A stretch of 11,254 bases of DNA from an uncultured Clostridia bacterium (GCA_937884975.1 CAKZZS010000082.1:1-11254), one strand, 5' to 3'; positions 1-7,034 are shown, counted from the stretch's first letter. Numbers and translations: made by a program. The notes: generated by a model not told the origin, from the sequence alone.

Positions 1-68
1 TCCCGTTGTCGCCAAAAGCGACAATTTGCCGCAAAAGCGGCAAACGGGTGGGCGTGGAAACCCACCGC
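1..68 (+). other. Cluster of tandem hairpins, possible 3' part of an unidentified structured RNA
   Basis: Three compact hairpins lie back to back. The first is TTGTCGC (6-12) with GCGACAA (18-24), the second TTTGCCGC (25-32) with GCGGCAAA (37-44), and the third GGTGGG (47-52) with CCCACC (61-66). CCCG (2-5) can also close on CGGG (45-48), which would make a multi-branch junction but competes with the third hairpin. The first two hairpins are near copies with AAAA-type loops. No U-tract follows them, so they are not themselves a terminator; a terminator follows at 131-153. This fits the end of a non-coding RNA or a hairpin-rich 3' UTR. No known family (T-box, tmRNA, RNase P, common riboswitches) was recognised. 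Two frames stay open past the hairpins (frame 1 to 138, frame 2 to 114), so a gene end cannot be fully excluded. Confidence 0.4.
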
Positions 69-130
69 TAAAGGGTGTGAGAATGATTATCGAAACGAAA
101 AAAACAAACCCCTGAATATCCCTGTCTGCG

Positions 131-153
131 CCGCCATTTGAATGGCGGTTTTT
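131..153 (+). terminator. Rho-independent terminator of the upstream transcript
   Basis: The inverted repeat CCGCCAT (131-137) / ATGGCGG (142-148) has a 4-base loop and is followed directly by five T residues. It separates whatever lies upstream from the guaB promoter. Confidence 0.8.
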
Positions 154-180
154 ATTTGACTATTTTTCTTTATTTTACTA

Positions 181-210
181 TTGCAAAAATATGTATTTTA
201 ATGTTATAAT
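181..210 (+). promoter_or_regulatory. Sigma-A-type promoter for guaB and the downstream genes
   Basis: TTGCAA (181-186) and a perfect TATAAT (205-210) are 18 bases apart. Transcription would begin near 217, giving a leader of about 40 bases. That leader is too short for a purine riboswitch, so control of guaB at this site would have to be at transcription initiation. Confidence 0.75.
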
Positions 211-256
211 AAACTGATTATATCTATCATATTCTTGTTTACGGGGAGGAAAAGAA

Positions 257-1732
257 ATGAAAATCGAATTCTCAAAGGAAAAATTTGCAAAGGAAGGGCT
301 TACGTTTGACGACGTTTTGCTCATTCCGCAGGAAAGTGACGTACTGCCAAAGGACATTGACGTTTCAGTTAAGCTGACCGATAAAATCAAGCTTAATTGT
401 CCTGTTATTACCGCGGCAATGGATACGGTTACCGAGGCAAGCATGGCGGTTGCAATTGCGCGTGAGGGCGGCATAGGCGTTATCCATAAGAATATGTCAA
501 TTGAACAGCAGGTAGGCGAGGTTGACAAGGTTAAGAGAAGCGAAAACGGCGTTATTTCAAATCCGTTTTTCCTTTCACCCGACAACACCGTTGAGGAAGC
601 GGAAAATCTTATGCACCACTATAAGATTTCGGGCGTTCCGATTTGTGACGAAAACGGAAGACTTGTCGGCATTCTCACAAACCGTGATTTGCTTTTCCTT
701 GAGGATTTCAGCATTAAGATTTCCGAGGTTATGACTAAGGACAACCTTGTTACCAGTCACGTCGGTACGACGCTTGACGAGGCAAGAAAAATCCTTATGA
801 AGCATAAAATCGAAAAGCTTCCCCTTGTTGATGACAACGGCTGTTTGAAGGGCCTTATCACAATTAAGGATATTGAAAAGACCGTCAAGTACCCGAATTC
901 CACAAGAGACGAGAGAGGCAGACTCCTCTGCGCGGCGGCTATCGGCGCGACAAGCGACGTTCTTGACAGAGCTTCGGCTCTTGTTGAAGCAGGCGTTGAC
1001 ATGCTCGTTCTTGACTCCGCACACGGCCACAGCAGAAATATCCTCAACTCCATTTCAAAGGTTAAGGCGGCGTTCCCCGGCGTTGCGCTTACCGCAGGAA
1101 ATGTTGCAACGGCAGAGGGCACAAAGGCTCTTATTGAAGCCGGCGCGGATATTGTAAAGGTCGGTATGGGCCCCGGTTCAATTTGTACCACCCGTGTAGT
1201 TGCAGGTATCGGAGTTCCGCAGATTACGGCTGTAAACGACGCGGCTGAAATTGCAAATAAATACGGCGTTCCGGTTATTGCGGACGGCGGCATTAAATAT
1301 TCCGGCGAAATCGTAAAGGCAATTGCCGCAGGCGCTTCGGCTATTATGGTCGGCTCGCTTGTTGCAGGCTGTGAAGAGGCGCCCGGCGACACCGAAATTT
1401 ATCAGGGAAGACAGTTCAAGGTCTACCGCGGAATGGGCAGTATCGCCGCTATGAATCAGGGCAGTAAGGACAGGTATTTCCAGGAGGACAACAAAAAGCT
1501 TGTTCCCGAGGGAGTTGAAGGACGAGTTCCCTTTAAGGGACCGCTTGCGGATACTATTTTCCAGATGATGGGCGGACTTCGCTCCGGTATGGGTTATTGC
1601 GGCTGTAAAAATATTGAAGAGCTTCAGACGAAGACAAGATTTATCAGAATCACGAACGCAGGTCTTATTGAAAGCCATCCGCATGACGTATTTATTACAA
1701 AAGAAGCGCCCAACTATTCGGGTAACCTTTAA
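257..1732 (+). CDS. guaB: IMP dehydrogenase (GuaB)
   Basis: This cytoplasmic enzyme oxidises IMP to XMP with NAD+, the committed step to guanine nucleotides. The protein has 491 residues, normal for bacterial IMPDH. The TIM-barrel catalytic domain is split by two CBS domains (about residues 95-150 and 155-210), which bind adenine nucleotides in this family. The active-site loop GPGSICTTR carries the catalytic cysteine at Cys310. ADGG (342-345) is part of the IMP phosphate site. The flap includes YRGMGS (390-395) and Arg406-Tyr407, the catalytic pair of bacterial IMPDH. The start is fixed by GGGGAGGA at 243-250. It is the first gene after the promoter at 181-210 and is 23 bases from purB, so both branches from IMP are encoded together. 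All key residues are present. Confidence 0.98.
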   Translation: MKIEFSKEKFAKEGLTFDDVLLIPQESDVLPKDIDVSVKLTDKIKLNCPVITAAMDTVTEASMAVAIAREGGIGVIHKNMSIEQQVGEVDKVKRSENGVISNPFFLSPDNTVEEAENLMHHYKISGVPICDENGRLVGILTNRDLLFLEDFSIKISEVMTKDNLVTSHVGTTLDEARKILMKHKIEKLPLVDDNGCLKGLITIKDIEKTVKYPNSTRDERGRLLCAAAIGATSDVLDRASALVEAGVDMLVLDSAHGHSRNILNSISKVKAAFPGVALTAGNVATAEGTKALIEAGADIVKVGMGPGSICTTRVVAGIGVPQITAVNDAAEIANKYGVPVIADGGIKYSGEIVKAIAAGASAIMVGSLVAGCEEAPGDTEIYQGRQFKVYRGMGSIAAMNQGSKDRYFQEDNKKLVPEGVEGRVPFKGPLADTIFQMMGGLRSGMGYCGCKNIEELQTKTRFIRITNAGLIESHPHDVFITKEAPNYSGNL

Positions 1733-1755
1733 TTCTTTATTAAGGAAGAAAAACA

Positions 1756-3186
1756 ATGAAAGATATTTACGAAAGTCCGCTTAATTCAAGGTATTCAAGC
1801 AGGGAAATGAAATACATCTTTTCCCCCGATTTCAAGTTCAGAACCTGGCGCAGACTGTGGATAGCGCTTGCAGAAAGCGAAAAGGAGCTTGGACTTAATA
1901 TCACTGATGAGCAGATAGACGAGCTTAAAAAACACAGGGACGATATAAACTACGAGGTTGCCGAAAAAAGAGAAAAGGAAACCCGTCACGACGTTATGGC
2001 TCATATTTTTGCATACGGTCAGCAGTGTCCGACGGCAAAGCCCATTATCCATCTCGGCGCTACGTCCTGCTATGTAGGCGACAATACCGACGTGATTATT
2101 ATGACCGAGGCGCTTAAGCTTACAAAGAAAAAGCTTGTCAACCTTATTGACAGACTTTCAAAATTCTGTGACGAATACAAGAGTCTGCCGTGTCTTGGCT
2201 TTACTCATTACCAGGCGGCGCAGCCAACAACCGTCGGAAAGCGCGCTTCACTCTGGCTTCAGGATGTTATGCTTGACTACTACGCGGTTGAAAACCAGCT
2301 TAACAATATGCGCCTTTTGGGTTCAAAGGGCACCACGGGCACCCAAGCTTCGTTCGTTGAGCTTTTTGACGGCGACGACGAAAAAATAAAGCAGCTTGAC
2401 CAAAAGATAGCGGATAAAATGGGCTTTAAGTCCTGCTTTGCGGTGTCGGGTCAGACCTATTCGAGAAAGGTCGATTTCAATGTGCTTTCCGTACTCAGCG
2501 GAATTGCGCAGAGCGCTTCAAAGTTTTCGTGCGATATGCGTCTTTTACAGCATATGAAGGAGCTTGAAGAGCCGTTTGAAAAAACGCAGGTCGGTTCGTC
2601 GGCAATGGCGTATAAGAGAAACCCGATGAGAAGCGAAAGGATAACCTCGCTTTCACGCTATGTCATTTCGGACCTGACTAATCCTGCAATGACCGCGGCT
2701 ACGCAGTGGCTTGAAAGAACGCTTGACGATTCGGCAAATAAGAGAATCAGCGTTCCCGAGGCTTTTCTTGCAACTGACGCAATTCTTGAGCTTTATATAA
2801 ACATTGTTTCGGATATAGTCGTTTATCCCAAAATGATAGAAAAAAGGCTTCTTTCAGAGCTTCCGTTTATGGCTACGGAAAATATTCTTATGGAGGCTGT
2901 CAAGCGCGGCGGCGACAGGCAGGCGCTCCACGAAAGGATTCGTGTTCATTCCATGGATGCAGGCAGAGTTGTTAAGGTTGAGGGCGGAGAAAATGACCTC
3001 ATTGACAGAATTGCCGTCGATGATGCTTTCGGAATGACAAAGGAGGAAATTCTTTCCGTTATGAAGCCTGAAAACTTTATCGGAAGAGCGCCGCAACAGG
3101 TTAAGGAATTTCTTGAAAATGAGATTTATCCCATACTCAGGGGAAATGAGTCCCTGCTCGGGATAAAGGTTGAGATAAATGTTTAA
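1756..3186 (+). CDS. purB: Adenylosuccinate lyase, animal ADSL-like form
   Basis: This lyase removes fumarate from SAICAR in IMP synthesis and from adenylosuccinate on the way to AMP. It belongs to the fumarase/aspartase superfamily and acts as a homotetramer. At 476 residues it is longer than the roughly 430-residue Bacillus-type enzyme. Visible motifs are TSCYVGDNTD (103-112), THYQAAQ with the likely catalytic acid His151 (150-156), and the signature loop SSAMAYKRNPMRSE (281-294) carrying the catalytic serine. Many stretches, such as KFRTWR, RHDVMAH, GTTGTQASF and ERTLDDSANRR-like, closely match human ADSL as I remember it. The start has AAGGAAGAA at 1742-1750. It follows guaB by 23 bases with no terminator, and a lipoprotein gene starts 30 bases after it. 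The function is secure; the evolutionary grouping is inference. Confidence 0.97.
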   Translation: MKDIYESPLNSRYSSREMKYIFSPDFKFRTWRRLWIALAESEKELGLNITDEQIDELKKHRDDINYEVAEKREKETRHDVMAHIFAYGQQCPTAKPIIHLGATSCYVGDNTDVIIMTEALKLTKKKLVNLIDRLSKFCDEYKSLPCLGFTHYQAAQPTTVGKRASLWLQDVMLDYYAVENQLNNMRLLGSKGTTGTQASFVELFDGDDEKIKQLDQKIADKMGFKSCFAVSGQTYSRKVDFNVLSVLSGIAQSASKFSCDMRLLQHMKELEEPFEKTQVGSSAMAYKRNPMRSERITSLSRYVISDLTNPAMTAATQWLERTLDDSANKRISVPEAFLATDAILELYINIVSDIVVYPKMIEKRLLSELPFMATENILMEAVKRGGDRQALHERIRVHSMDAGRVVKVEGGENDLIDRIAVDDAFGMTKEEILSVMKPENFIGRAPQQVKEFLENEIYPILRGNESLLGIKVEINV

Positions 3187-3216
3187 TTCGTTTTTTCTTT
3201 TTTCGGAGGTAATCTT

Positions 3217-4962
3217 ATGAAGAACAACAGGAAGGTTGCAGTCATAGCCTTCATAATGTGTCTGGTTATTATGACCTCGCTTGTCGCCTGTAAGAAGAAC
3301 GGCACCAAAAAGCTTGACCCGGTTGTTGTTACGGACAGAAACGGCGTTGCCTATACGGACGAAAACGGTGAGGTAATGACGATTGTTCCCGAGGGCGAAA
3401 TAGTTGAGGTAACTAACGCCAAGGGTGAAAAAGTGCTTGACGAAAACGGTGAGGTCAAAACCTCGATTCGATATGATTCGAAGCTTGTCGGTGTTCCCGT
3501 CACAAACGAGGAAGGCTCTGCCTTTACGGATAAAAACGGCGACTGGCTGACGGAAACCATCTGGGTACCGGCAACCTCCGGCACTCCGAGTTCATCCATT
3601 ATCACAATGCCCCTGACCGACTCCCAGGGCGCAACCGTTACAAACGGTAACGGTGATATAATCACATATACGGCTCTTTCAACCGTTTCACCGGTTGACC
3701 CGTCTCCGAACTCTTCGGATTATAACAGCACCTTCGGCGGAACCCAGACCGATTCGTTTGTTGACGTTGCCGCGCTTAATGACGGCGGCTTTGTGGCTCT
3801 TATGAACACCTCGTCAAAGGACGGAAGCCTTGAGGGTATGAGCTCTAAATACGGAGACAGTAATACCGTGCTCATTAAATACGACCAGGACGGCAGAATT
3901 CAGTGGAAAAAGTTCCTCGGCGGTAATGACGGACTCTCGCTCACGGCTCTTGACGTTGACGCGCAGGACAATATTGCAGCCGTCGGCTATTCGAAGTCAA
4001 CCGATCTCGGCGAAAAGAATAACGGCAACTATGATGCCGTAATTTATGTATTCAAATCCACGGGCGATATAAAGTGGTTTGCAAGCATGGGCGGTACGCA
4101 GTCAGAAGCATATCAGGGCGTTGCGTTCAATGCGGACGGTTCGGTTGTAGTTTCGGGCTTCAGCTATTCACGCGACGGCACTGCAAAGCAGTTCGGCATT
4201 CCTAAAAAGGAAAGCGCGGCTGTAATTGCGAAATATTCCGAATCGGGCGAGCTTGTATTTGCAAAGAAGATCGGCTCTACTGCTGACGCTCTTTACGGAA
4301 TTGACGTCGACTCAAAGGGAAATATTTATACTGTCGGCAACTTCTCTTCAAATACGTCAAACAGCCTTTTCGTTCCCTACGGAAACGCTGACAGCGCGGT
4401 AGTTAAATTCGATTCCAACGGTAATATGCTTTGGTTCTATCAAATGGGCGGAAGCAAAATTGAGCGTTTCGTCTCTCTTGTCGTAACGCCTGATGACGGC
4501 GTAATCTTTGTCGGCAGAAGCGAGTCAAAGGATGAGGGCTTTGAAACAATTAAGAACTACGGCGGTTATGACGCTATAATCGCAAAGCTTAATACAAACG
4601 GCTCTCTTGCATGGGCAAACTCCTTCAAGGGATATTATAACGATTCATTTTACGACATTTGCGCAGGCAACGGCGGATACTACGCGGTCGGCTCTTCTAA
4701 TTCCGCAAACCGCGACCTTATTACAGTCGGTAACAGAGGCGGACTTGACGGCGTGGTTGTAAAGTATTCCGAAACCGGCGAGGTTCAGTCGGTTGAAGGC
4801 TTCGGCGGAAGCTATGACGACGAGTTCAAGGCTGTATGCGTTCTTAATAACGGAAGAGTTATCGCAGTCGGCGATACGCTTTCGGCGGACGGCGACCTTG
4901 TAGGTAACGGCGTTGTTTCAACCGGCGGAAAGACTGTCGGCGTAGTTGCAAAATTTCAGTAA
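3217..4962 (+). CDS. Lipoprotein with short N-terminal repeats and a seven-repeat beta-propeller
   Basis: The 581-residue product starts with a lipoprotein signal peptide, whose lipobox LVAC puts the lipidated cysteine at Cys25, so it should be anchored to the outer face of the membrane. Residues 38-150 hold four degenerate copies of an 18-residue motif of the form VTD..G..YTD.NGE..T. From about residue 173 there are seven units of 53-62 residues. Each begins with (F/M/L)GG or a variant (near 173, 235, 292, 352, 411, 470 and 529) and runs through a D-A-V-I-A-K-Y strand and a following N-G-x-x-x-W turn, as in SBBP-type propeller repeats. Seven units would close a seven-bladed propeller. The ligand is unknown; binding or scaffolding is more likely than catalysis. 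The start is set by GGAGGT at 3205-3210. It lies 30 bases after purB without a terminator. Confidence 0.85.
   Translation: MKNNRKVAVIAFIMCLVIMTSLVACKKNGTKKLDPVVVTDRNGVAYTDENGEVMTIVPEGEIVEVTNAKGEKVLDENGEVKTSIRYDSKLVGVPVTNEEGSAFTDKNGDWLTETIWVPATSGTPSSSIITMPLTDSQGATVTNGNGDIITYTALSTVSPVDPSPNSSDYNSTFGGTQTDSFVDVAALNDGGFVALMNTSSKDGSLEGMSSKYGDSNTVLIKYDQDGRIQWKKFLGGNDGLSLTALDVDAQDNIAAVGYSKSTDLGEKNNGNYDAVIYVFKSTGDIKWFASMGGTQSEAYQGVAFNADGSVVVSGFSYSRDGTAKQFGIPKKESAAVIAKYSESGELVFAKKIGSTADALYGIDVDSKGNIYTVGNFSSNTSNSLFVPYGNADSAVVKFDSNGNMLWFYQMGGSKIERFVSLVVTPDDGVIFVGRSESKDEGFETIKNYGGYDAIIAKLNTNGSLAWANSFKGYYNDSFYDICAGNGGYYAVGSSNSANRDLITVGNRGGLDGVVVKYSETGEVQSVEGFGGSYDDEFKAVCVLNNGRVIAVGDTLSADGDLVGNGVVSTGGKTVGVVAKFQ
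3328..3666 (+). repeat. Four degenerate 18-codon repeats inside the propeller lipoprotein
   Basis: The copies are at residues 38-55, 65-82, 95-112 and 133-150 of the lipoprotein. Shared positions are V/L-T-D/N at the start, G at position 6, D/N at position 11 and N-G-D/E at positions 13-15, ending in T. Spacers grow from 9 to 12 to 20 residues, and the last becomes Ser/Thr/Pro-rich. They form a stalk-like region between the lipid anchor and the propeller. Confidence 0.7.
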
Positions 4963-4974
4963 AGGCTAAAATAT

Positions 4975-5778
4975 ATGTCAATTCGAAATCCAAACAAAAT
5001 CGGATATTTGCCTAAAAAAGTCAGGATAGCCTGGATAGCGATGAGGGCAGGGCTGCTCATCTGGGGCATTTACGGTCTTTTCCACGGCTCGGTTGTTGAG
5101 TTTCTTCAGGCGATTTTCGCAATTGCCTTTACCCATCTGTGGGATATGTTCCAGCTTTGGGGCGGAAGGTCGTTTATAACGAAGGTGCATTATAAGTACC
5201 AGACGCTTCTTAACGCGTTCATCTTCTTCGGGACGGTTATCGGCTCAACTATCAACAACCGCACAAGCTTTGAGCACTGCGATTTGATAAGCCATTTTCT
5301 CGCGGGCTTGCTGACGGCGTATTTCGCTTATGATTTTGCTTATCTCATTCAGGGCAAAAAGGGCAGGCTTTCACCTGCTCTTGCCGCAATGTTCTCTTTA
5401 GGCTTTTCGTGCGCTATCTGCATAGGCTGGGAGTTTTACGAGTTCACAATGGACAGGCTTTACGGGCTTCATCTTCAAAGGTCGCTTCCAACCTCTGACT
5501 CGGGACTTGTCGACACGATGGTTGACTTGATTTTAGGTGTTGCAGGCGCGGTTATTGCAATGCTTTATATCGCGTTCAAGAGAAACGGCATTATAGGTAA
5601 GGATAAGAAAAAAATCAAGGCTGAAAAACAGCGTGAAAATGAGATGTACGCTGAAAAGGAGCGCGTCTGGCAGGAATATCTTTCAAAAAAGAATGAAAAG
5701 TCAAGCCTTATGTCAAAGGACAGATATTTCTATGAAATGCCAACGGACTTGACTGATGACGGGAGGGGACTTTCTTGA
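4975..5778 (+). CDS. Multi-pass membrane protein resembling DUF2238/YjdF
   Basis: The 267-residue protein has about six hydrophobic segments (near residues 18-37, 41-55, 77-92, 105-125, 134-152 and 182-201) and a highly charged, probably cytoplasmic helical tail (205-250). Between segments are the conserved-looking stretches ISHFLAG (105-111), GWEFYEFTMD (151-160) and DTMVDLILGVAGA (180-192). This pattern of HF..G, WE..E and DTM.DL...GA resembles the DUF2238/YjdF family of unknown function. The assignment is from memory of the pattern, not a search. The start is 12 bases after the lipoprotein stop, with only a modest AAAGG (4961-4965) as ribosome site, so it probably depends on read-through translation. 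Its stop overlaps the next start by 4 bases. An internal Met22 start would damage the first helix and is less likely. Confidence 0.8.
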   Translation: MSIRNPNKIGYLPKKVRIAWIAMRAGLLIWGIYGLFHGSVVEFLQAIFAIAFTHLWDMFQLWGGRSFITKVHYKYQTLLNAFIFFGTVIGSTINNRTSFEHCDLISHFLAGLLTAYFAYDFAYLIQGKKGRLSPALAAMFSLGFSCAICIGWEFYEFTMDRLYGLHLQRSLPTSDSGLVDTMVDLILGVAGAVIAMLYIAFKRNGIIGKDKKKIKAEKQRENEMYAEKERVWQEYLSKKNEKSSLMSKDRYFYEMPTDLTDDGRGLS

Positions 5779-6671
5779 AAAGAGCAATAAGCGCTTTACT
5801 TGTTATTTCAATTTCGCTGTGTCTTTTTCCCTCCTGCCTTAAAAAGGAGGAAACCGTAAGCATCGGTTCGGTGACGGTCGGAAAAGGAATTTACGAGTAT
5901 TTCCTTTCCGAAGCCGAGAAAACAAATCCCGATTCACCCTCGCAGCAGGCGGAAATGCTTGCGCTTCGGTACGTTGCGGTAAATACAAAGTTCAAGGAGC
6001 TTTCCCTTGAGCTTAACGCGCTTGAAAAATCGGAGGCTTCCAAAAGGGCGAATAACTATTGGCATTTGTTCTCCGAATACTATACCGGGCGCGGTATTTC
6101 CAAAAACGACGTCTATTTTGTTGCTTTAAGCGACGAGTATCTCAAACAGATAATCCGAAGTATATATGATAAGGACGGAACAAATCCTTTGCCCGAAGAG
6201 GCGATCCGTCAGAATTTCAGTGAAAATTTCGTTGCTTTCAAGGCGATAATCGAGCTTTTGCAGACAACGGATGAAAACGGAAATGTTTCAGACATTTCGG
6301 ACGAAAAGCTCAAGAGCATTACAAAGCAGTTCAACCAGATGAAGAACAGCCTTGACAAGGGAACCTCATTTGAAAAGGTTGACGCCGCGTATCAGGCAAA
6401 GGGAGCCGAAAACGAGGCGAGCGATACGAGCGCTATGCTGCTTTCAAAGACTTCAAAGGCATTCCCGACTGGGACCTTTGAGGAAATAATGAAAATCGGA
6501 AGAAATAAAGCAGGCGTCTTTACGTCGGGGAAATATATTTTCCTTGTTCAAAGAGTCGGTGAGTTCAGCGACAAGGCGTTTTATGAGGAAAACCGCGACG
6601 AATGCCTTATTGCGCTGGGCAGGCAGGCGCTTGAAGAAACGCTTGACAGCTGGGCGCAGTCAATAAAATAA
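5775..6671 (+). CDS. PrsA/SurA-like lipoprotein, possible extracytoplasmic folding factor
   Basis: This 298-residue protein has a short signal peptide ending in the lipobox FPSC, with lipidated Cys21. Residues 30-150 are helical and resemble the SurA_N-type chaperone region, and residues 152-262 resemble a parvulin prolyl isomerase core (FKAIIELLQT, a DKGTSFEKV segment, and a final GKYIFLVQRVGE strand). The parvulin part is diverged, so isomerase activity is uncertain while chaperone activity is plausible. In Gram-positive bacteria PrsA helps exported proteins fold at the membrane surface. Translation starts at a TTG inside the stop of the membrane-protein gene (TTGA overlap, 5775-5778), with GGGAGGGG at 5761-5768 as ribosome site. 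The next in-frame Met is residue 61, beyond the signal peptide. It is the last gene before terminator structures. Confidence 0.75.
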   Translation: MKRAISALLVISISLCLFPSCLKKEETVSIGSVTVGKGIYEYFLSEAEKTNPDSPSQQAEMLALRYVAVNTKFKELSLELNALEKSEASKRANNYWHLFSEYYTGRGISKNDVYFVALSDEYLKQIIRSIYDKDGTNPLPEEAIRQNFSENFVAFKAIIELLQTTDENGNVSDISDEKLKSITKQFNQMKNSLDKGTSFEKVDAAYQAKGAENEASDTSAMLLSKTSKAFPTGTFEEIMKIGRNKAGVFTSGKYIFLVQRVGEFSDKAFYEENRDECLIALGRQALEETLDSWAQSIK

Positions 6672-6692
6672 ATAATAAATAATATGTATAGA

Positions 6693-6728
6693 GGAGATCC
6701 GTTTAGGGCGATACCGATAAGGAGGTTT
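6693..6728 (+). repeat. Left arm of the inverted repeat
   Basis: The outer part is GGAGATCCG (6693-6701), followed by the 19-base core 6705-6723 and an imperfect inner extension to 6728. It contains an AAGGAGGT stretch (6719-6726) identical to a strong ribosome site, but no start codon follows at a usable distance. Confidence 0.85.
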
Positions 6729-6743
6729 TAGCCCTAAAACGGA
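6698..6743 (+). other. Local hairpin within the left arm
   Basis: TCCGTTTAGGGC (6698-6709) pairs with GCCCTAAAACGGA (6731-6743) with a single bulged base, leaving a 21-base loop that displays AAGGAGGT. This fold excludes the long-range pairing of the left arm with the right arm, so the two structures could be alternatives in RNA. Confidence 0.6.
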
Positions 6744-6767
6744 CACTTTTCCGCTATAACGGCTTCA

Positions 6768-6804
6768 AAAACGGGGTTAAGGCACAAAGCATTAACCCCG
6801 TTTT
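6768..6804. terminator. Rho-independent terminator, likely bidirectional, end of the guaB-purB run
   Basis: The perfect 13-base stem 6768-6780 / 6792-6804 has a GC-rich core (ACGGGGTTAA) and an 11-base loop. A-rich bases flank one side and TTTT the other. It lies about 100 bases after the last gene of the run. Confidence 0.85.
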
Positions 6805-6887
6805 ATTCATTGTTCTAACGAAAAATTGCCTCATTTTAGGGTGCGAAGCAGTTTTGGCAAAGTAATTTTAGTTCATAAAGTGATTAT

Positions 6888-6923
6888 AAAATCCCCTGCA
6901 TACTTTCGTATTCAGGGGATTTT
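6888..6923. terminator. Second terminator-like hairpin, likely bidirectional
   Basis: AAAATCCCCTG plus ATAC (6888-6903) pairs with GTAT plus CAGGGGATTTT (6908-6923) around a TTTC loop, with a single C/T mismatch. A and T runs on the two sides would let it terminate in either direction. It is the second strong terminator within 130 bases. Confidence 0.75.
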
Positions 6924-6952
6924 TAATTGCTTTAGGGACAAAGCCAAAACCT

Positions 6953-6989
6953 AAACATCCTTATCGGTATCGCCCTTTATCGGTTCTCC
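6953..6989 (-). repeat. Right arm of the inverted repeat
   Basis: This is the reverse-complement copy of the left arm. The perfect core is at 6958-6976, and CGGTTCTCC at 6981-6989 matches the outer nine bases of the left arm with one difference. Confidence 0.85.
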
Positions 6990-7034
6990 TTTTTCATTGT
7001 ACGATTAAAAGTGCTATGCAAAAGAAATTTTTTA

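Larger units (their letters stand above)
6693..6989. mobile_element. 297-base element bounded by long inverted repeats (MITE-like or structured RNA)
   Basis: The left arm (6693-6728) and right arm (6953-6989) are inverted copies. A 19-base core matches perfectly (6705-6723 with 6958-6976). The outer nine bases (GGAGATCCG / CGGTTCTCC) match except at one position, after a short unequal spacer. Inside are smaller complementary pairs: CCCTAAAA (6732-6739) with TTTTAGGG (6834-6841), and GTTTTGGC (6851-6858) with GCCAAAAC (6943-6950). There are also two terminator hairpins. There is no open reading frame, so it could be a non-autonomous mobile element. No convincing target-site duplication was found, so a native long-range RNA fold in the 3' UTR of the guaB-purB transcript remains possible. 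Confidence 0.5.
6672..7034. other. Gene-free stretch filled by inverted repeats and terminators
   Basis: No plausible coding sequence was seen on either strand. The stretch contains the inverted-repeat element at 6693-6989, two terminator hairpins inside it, and AT-rich flanks (a short AATAAT-type run at 6672-6683 and an AT-rich lead-in to the next promoter after 6990). Confidence 0.7.

Noticed and set aside
45..68. Resemblance to a T-box specifier end (GGGTGG followed by an accept-type stretch)
   Set aside because: The TGGnACCGCG core is missing, no antiterminator/terminator pair overlaps it, and the next gene is not aminoacylation related.
2..138. Two open frames through the first part of the window
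   Set aside because: Both run through tight hairpins, one runs into the terminator stem, and neither gives a recognisable protein. They are noted as a possible gene end but not called.
757..1392. 211-residue frame on the minus strand inside guaB
   Set aside because: It is a shadow of a certain gene, low in complexity (Ala/Ser/Pro-rich), with no ribosome site or family resemblance.
6684..6731. Short ATG frame through the left arm of the inverted repeat (15 codons) and a similar one on the minus strand of the right arm
   Set aside because: They are too short, lack ribosome sites at the right spacing and read in different frames, so the arms are not conserved as peptides.
6996..7001. Possible minus-strand -10 (TACAAT) reading into the right arm
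   Set aside because: The nearest -35-like hexamers are weak or at the wrong spacing; an antisense RNA is possible but unsupported.
6675..7010. Target-site duplication around the inverted-repeat element
   Set aside because: Both flanks are AT-rich, and only loose similarity (TGTATA versus TGTACG) was found, which is not convincing.
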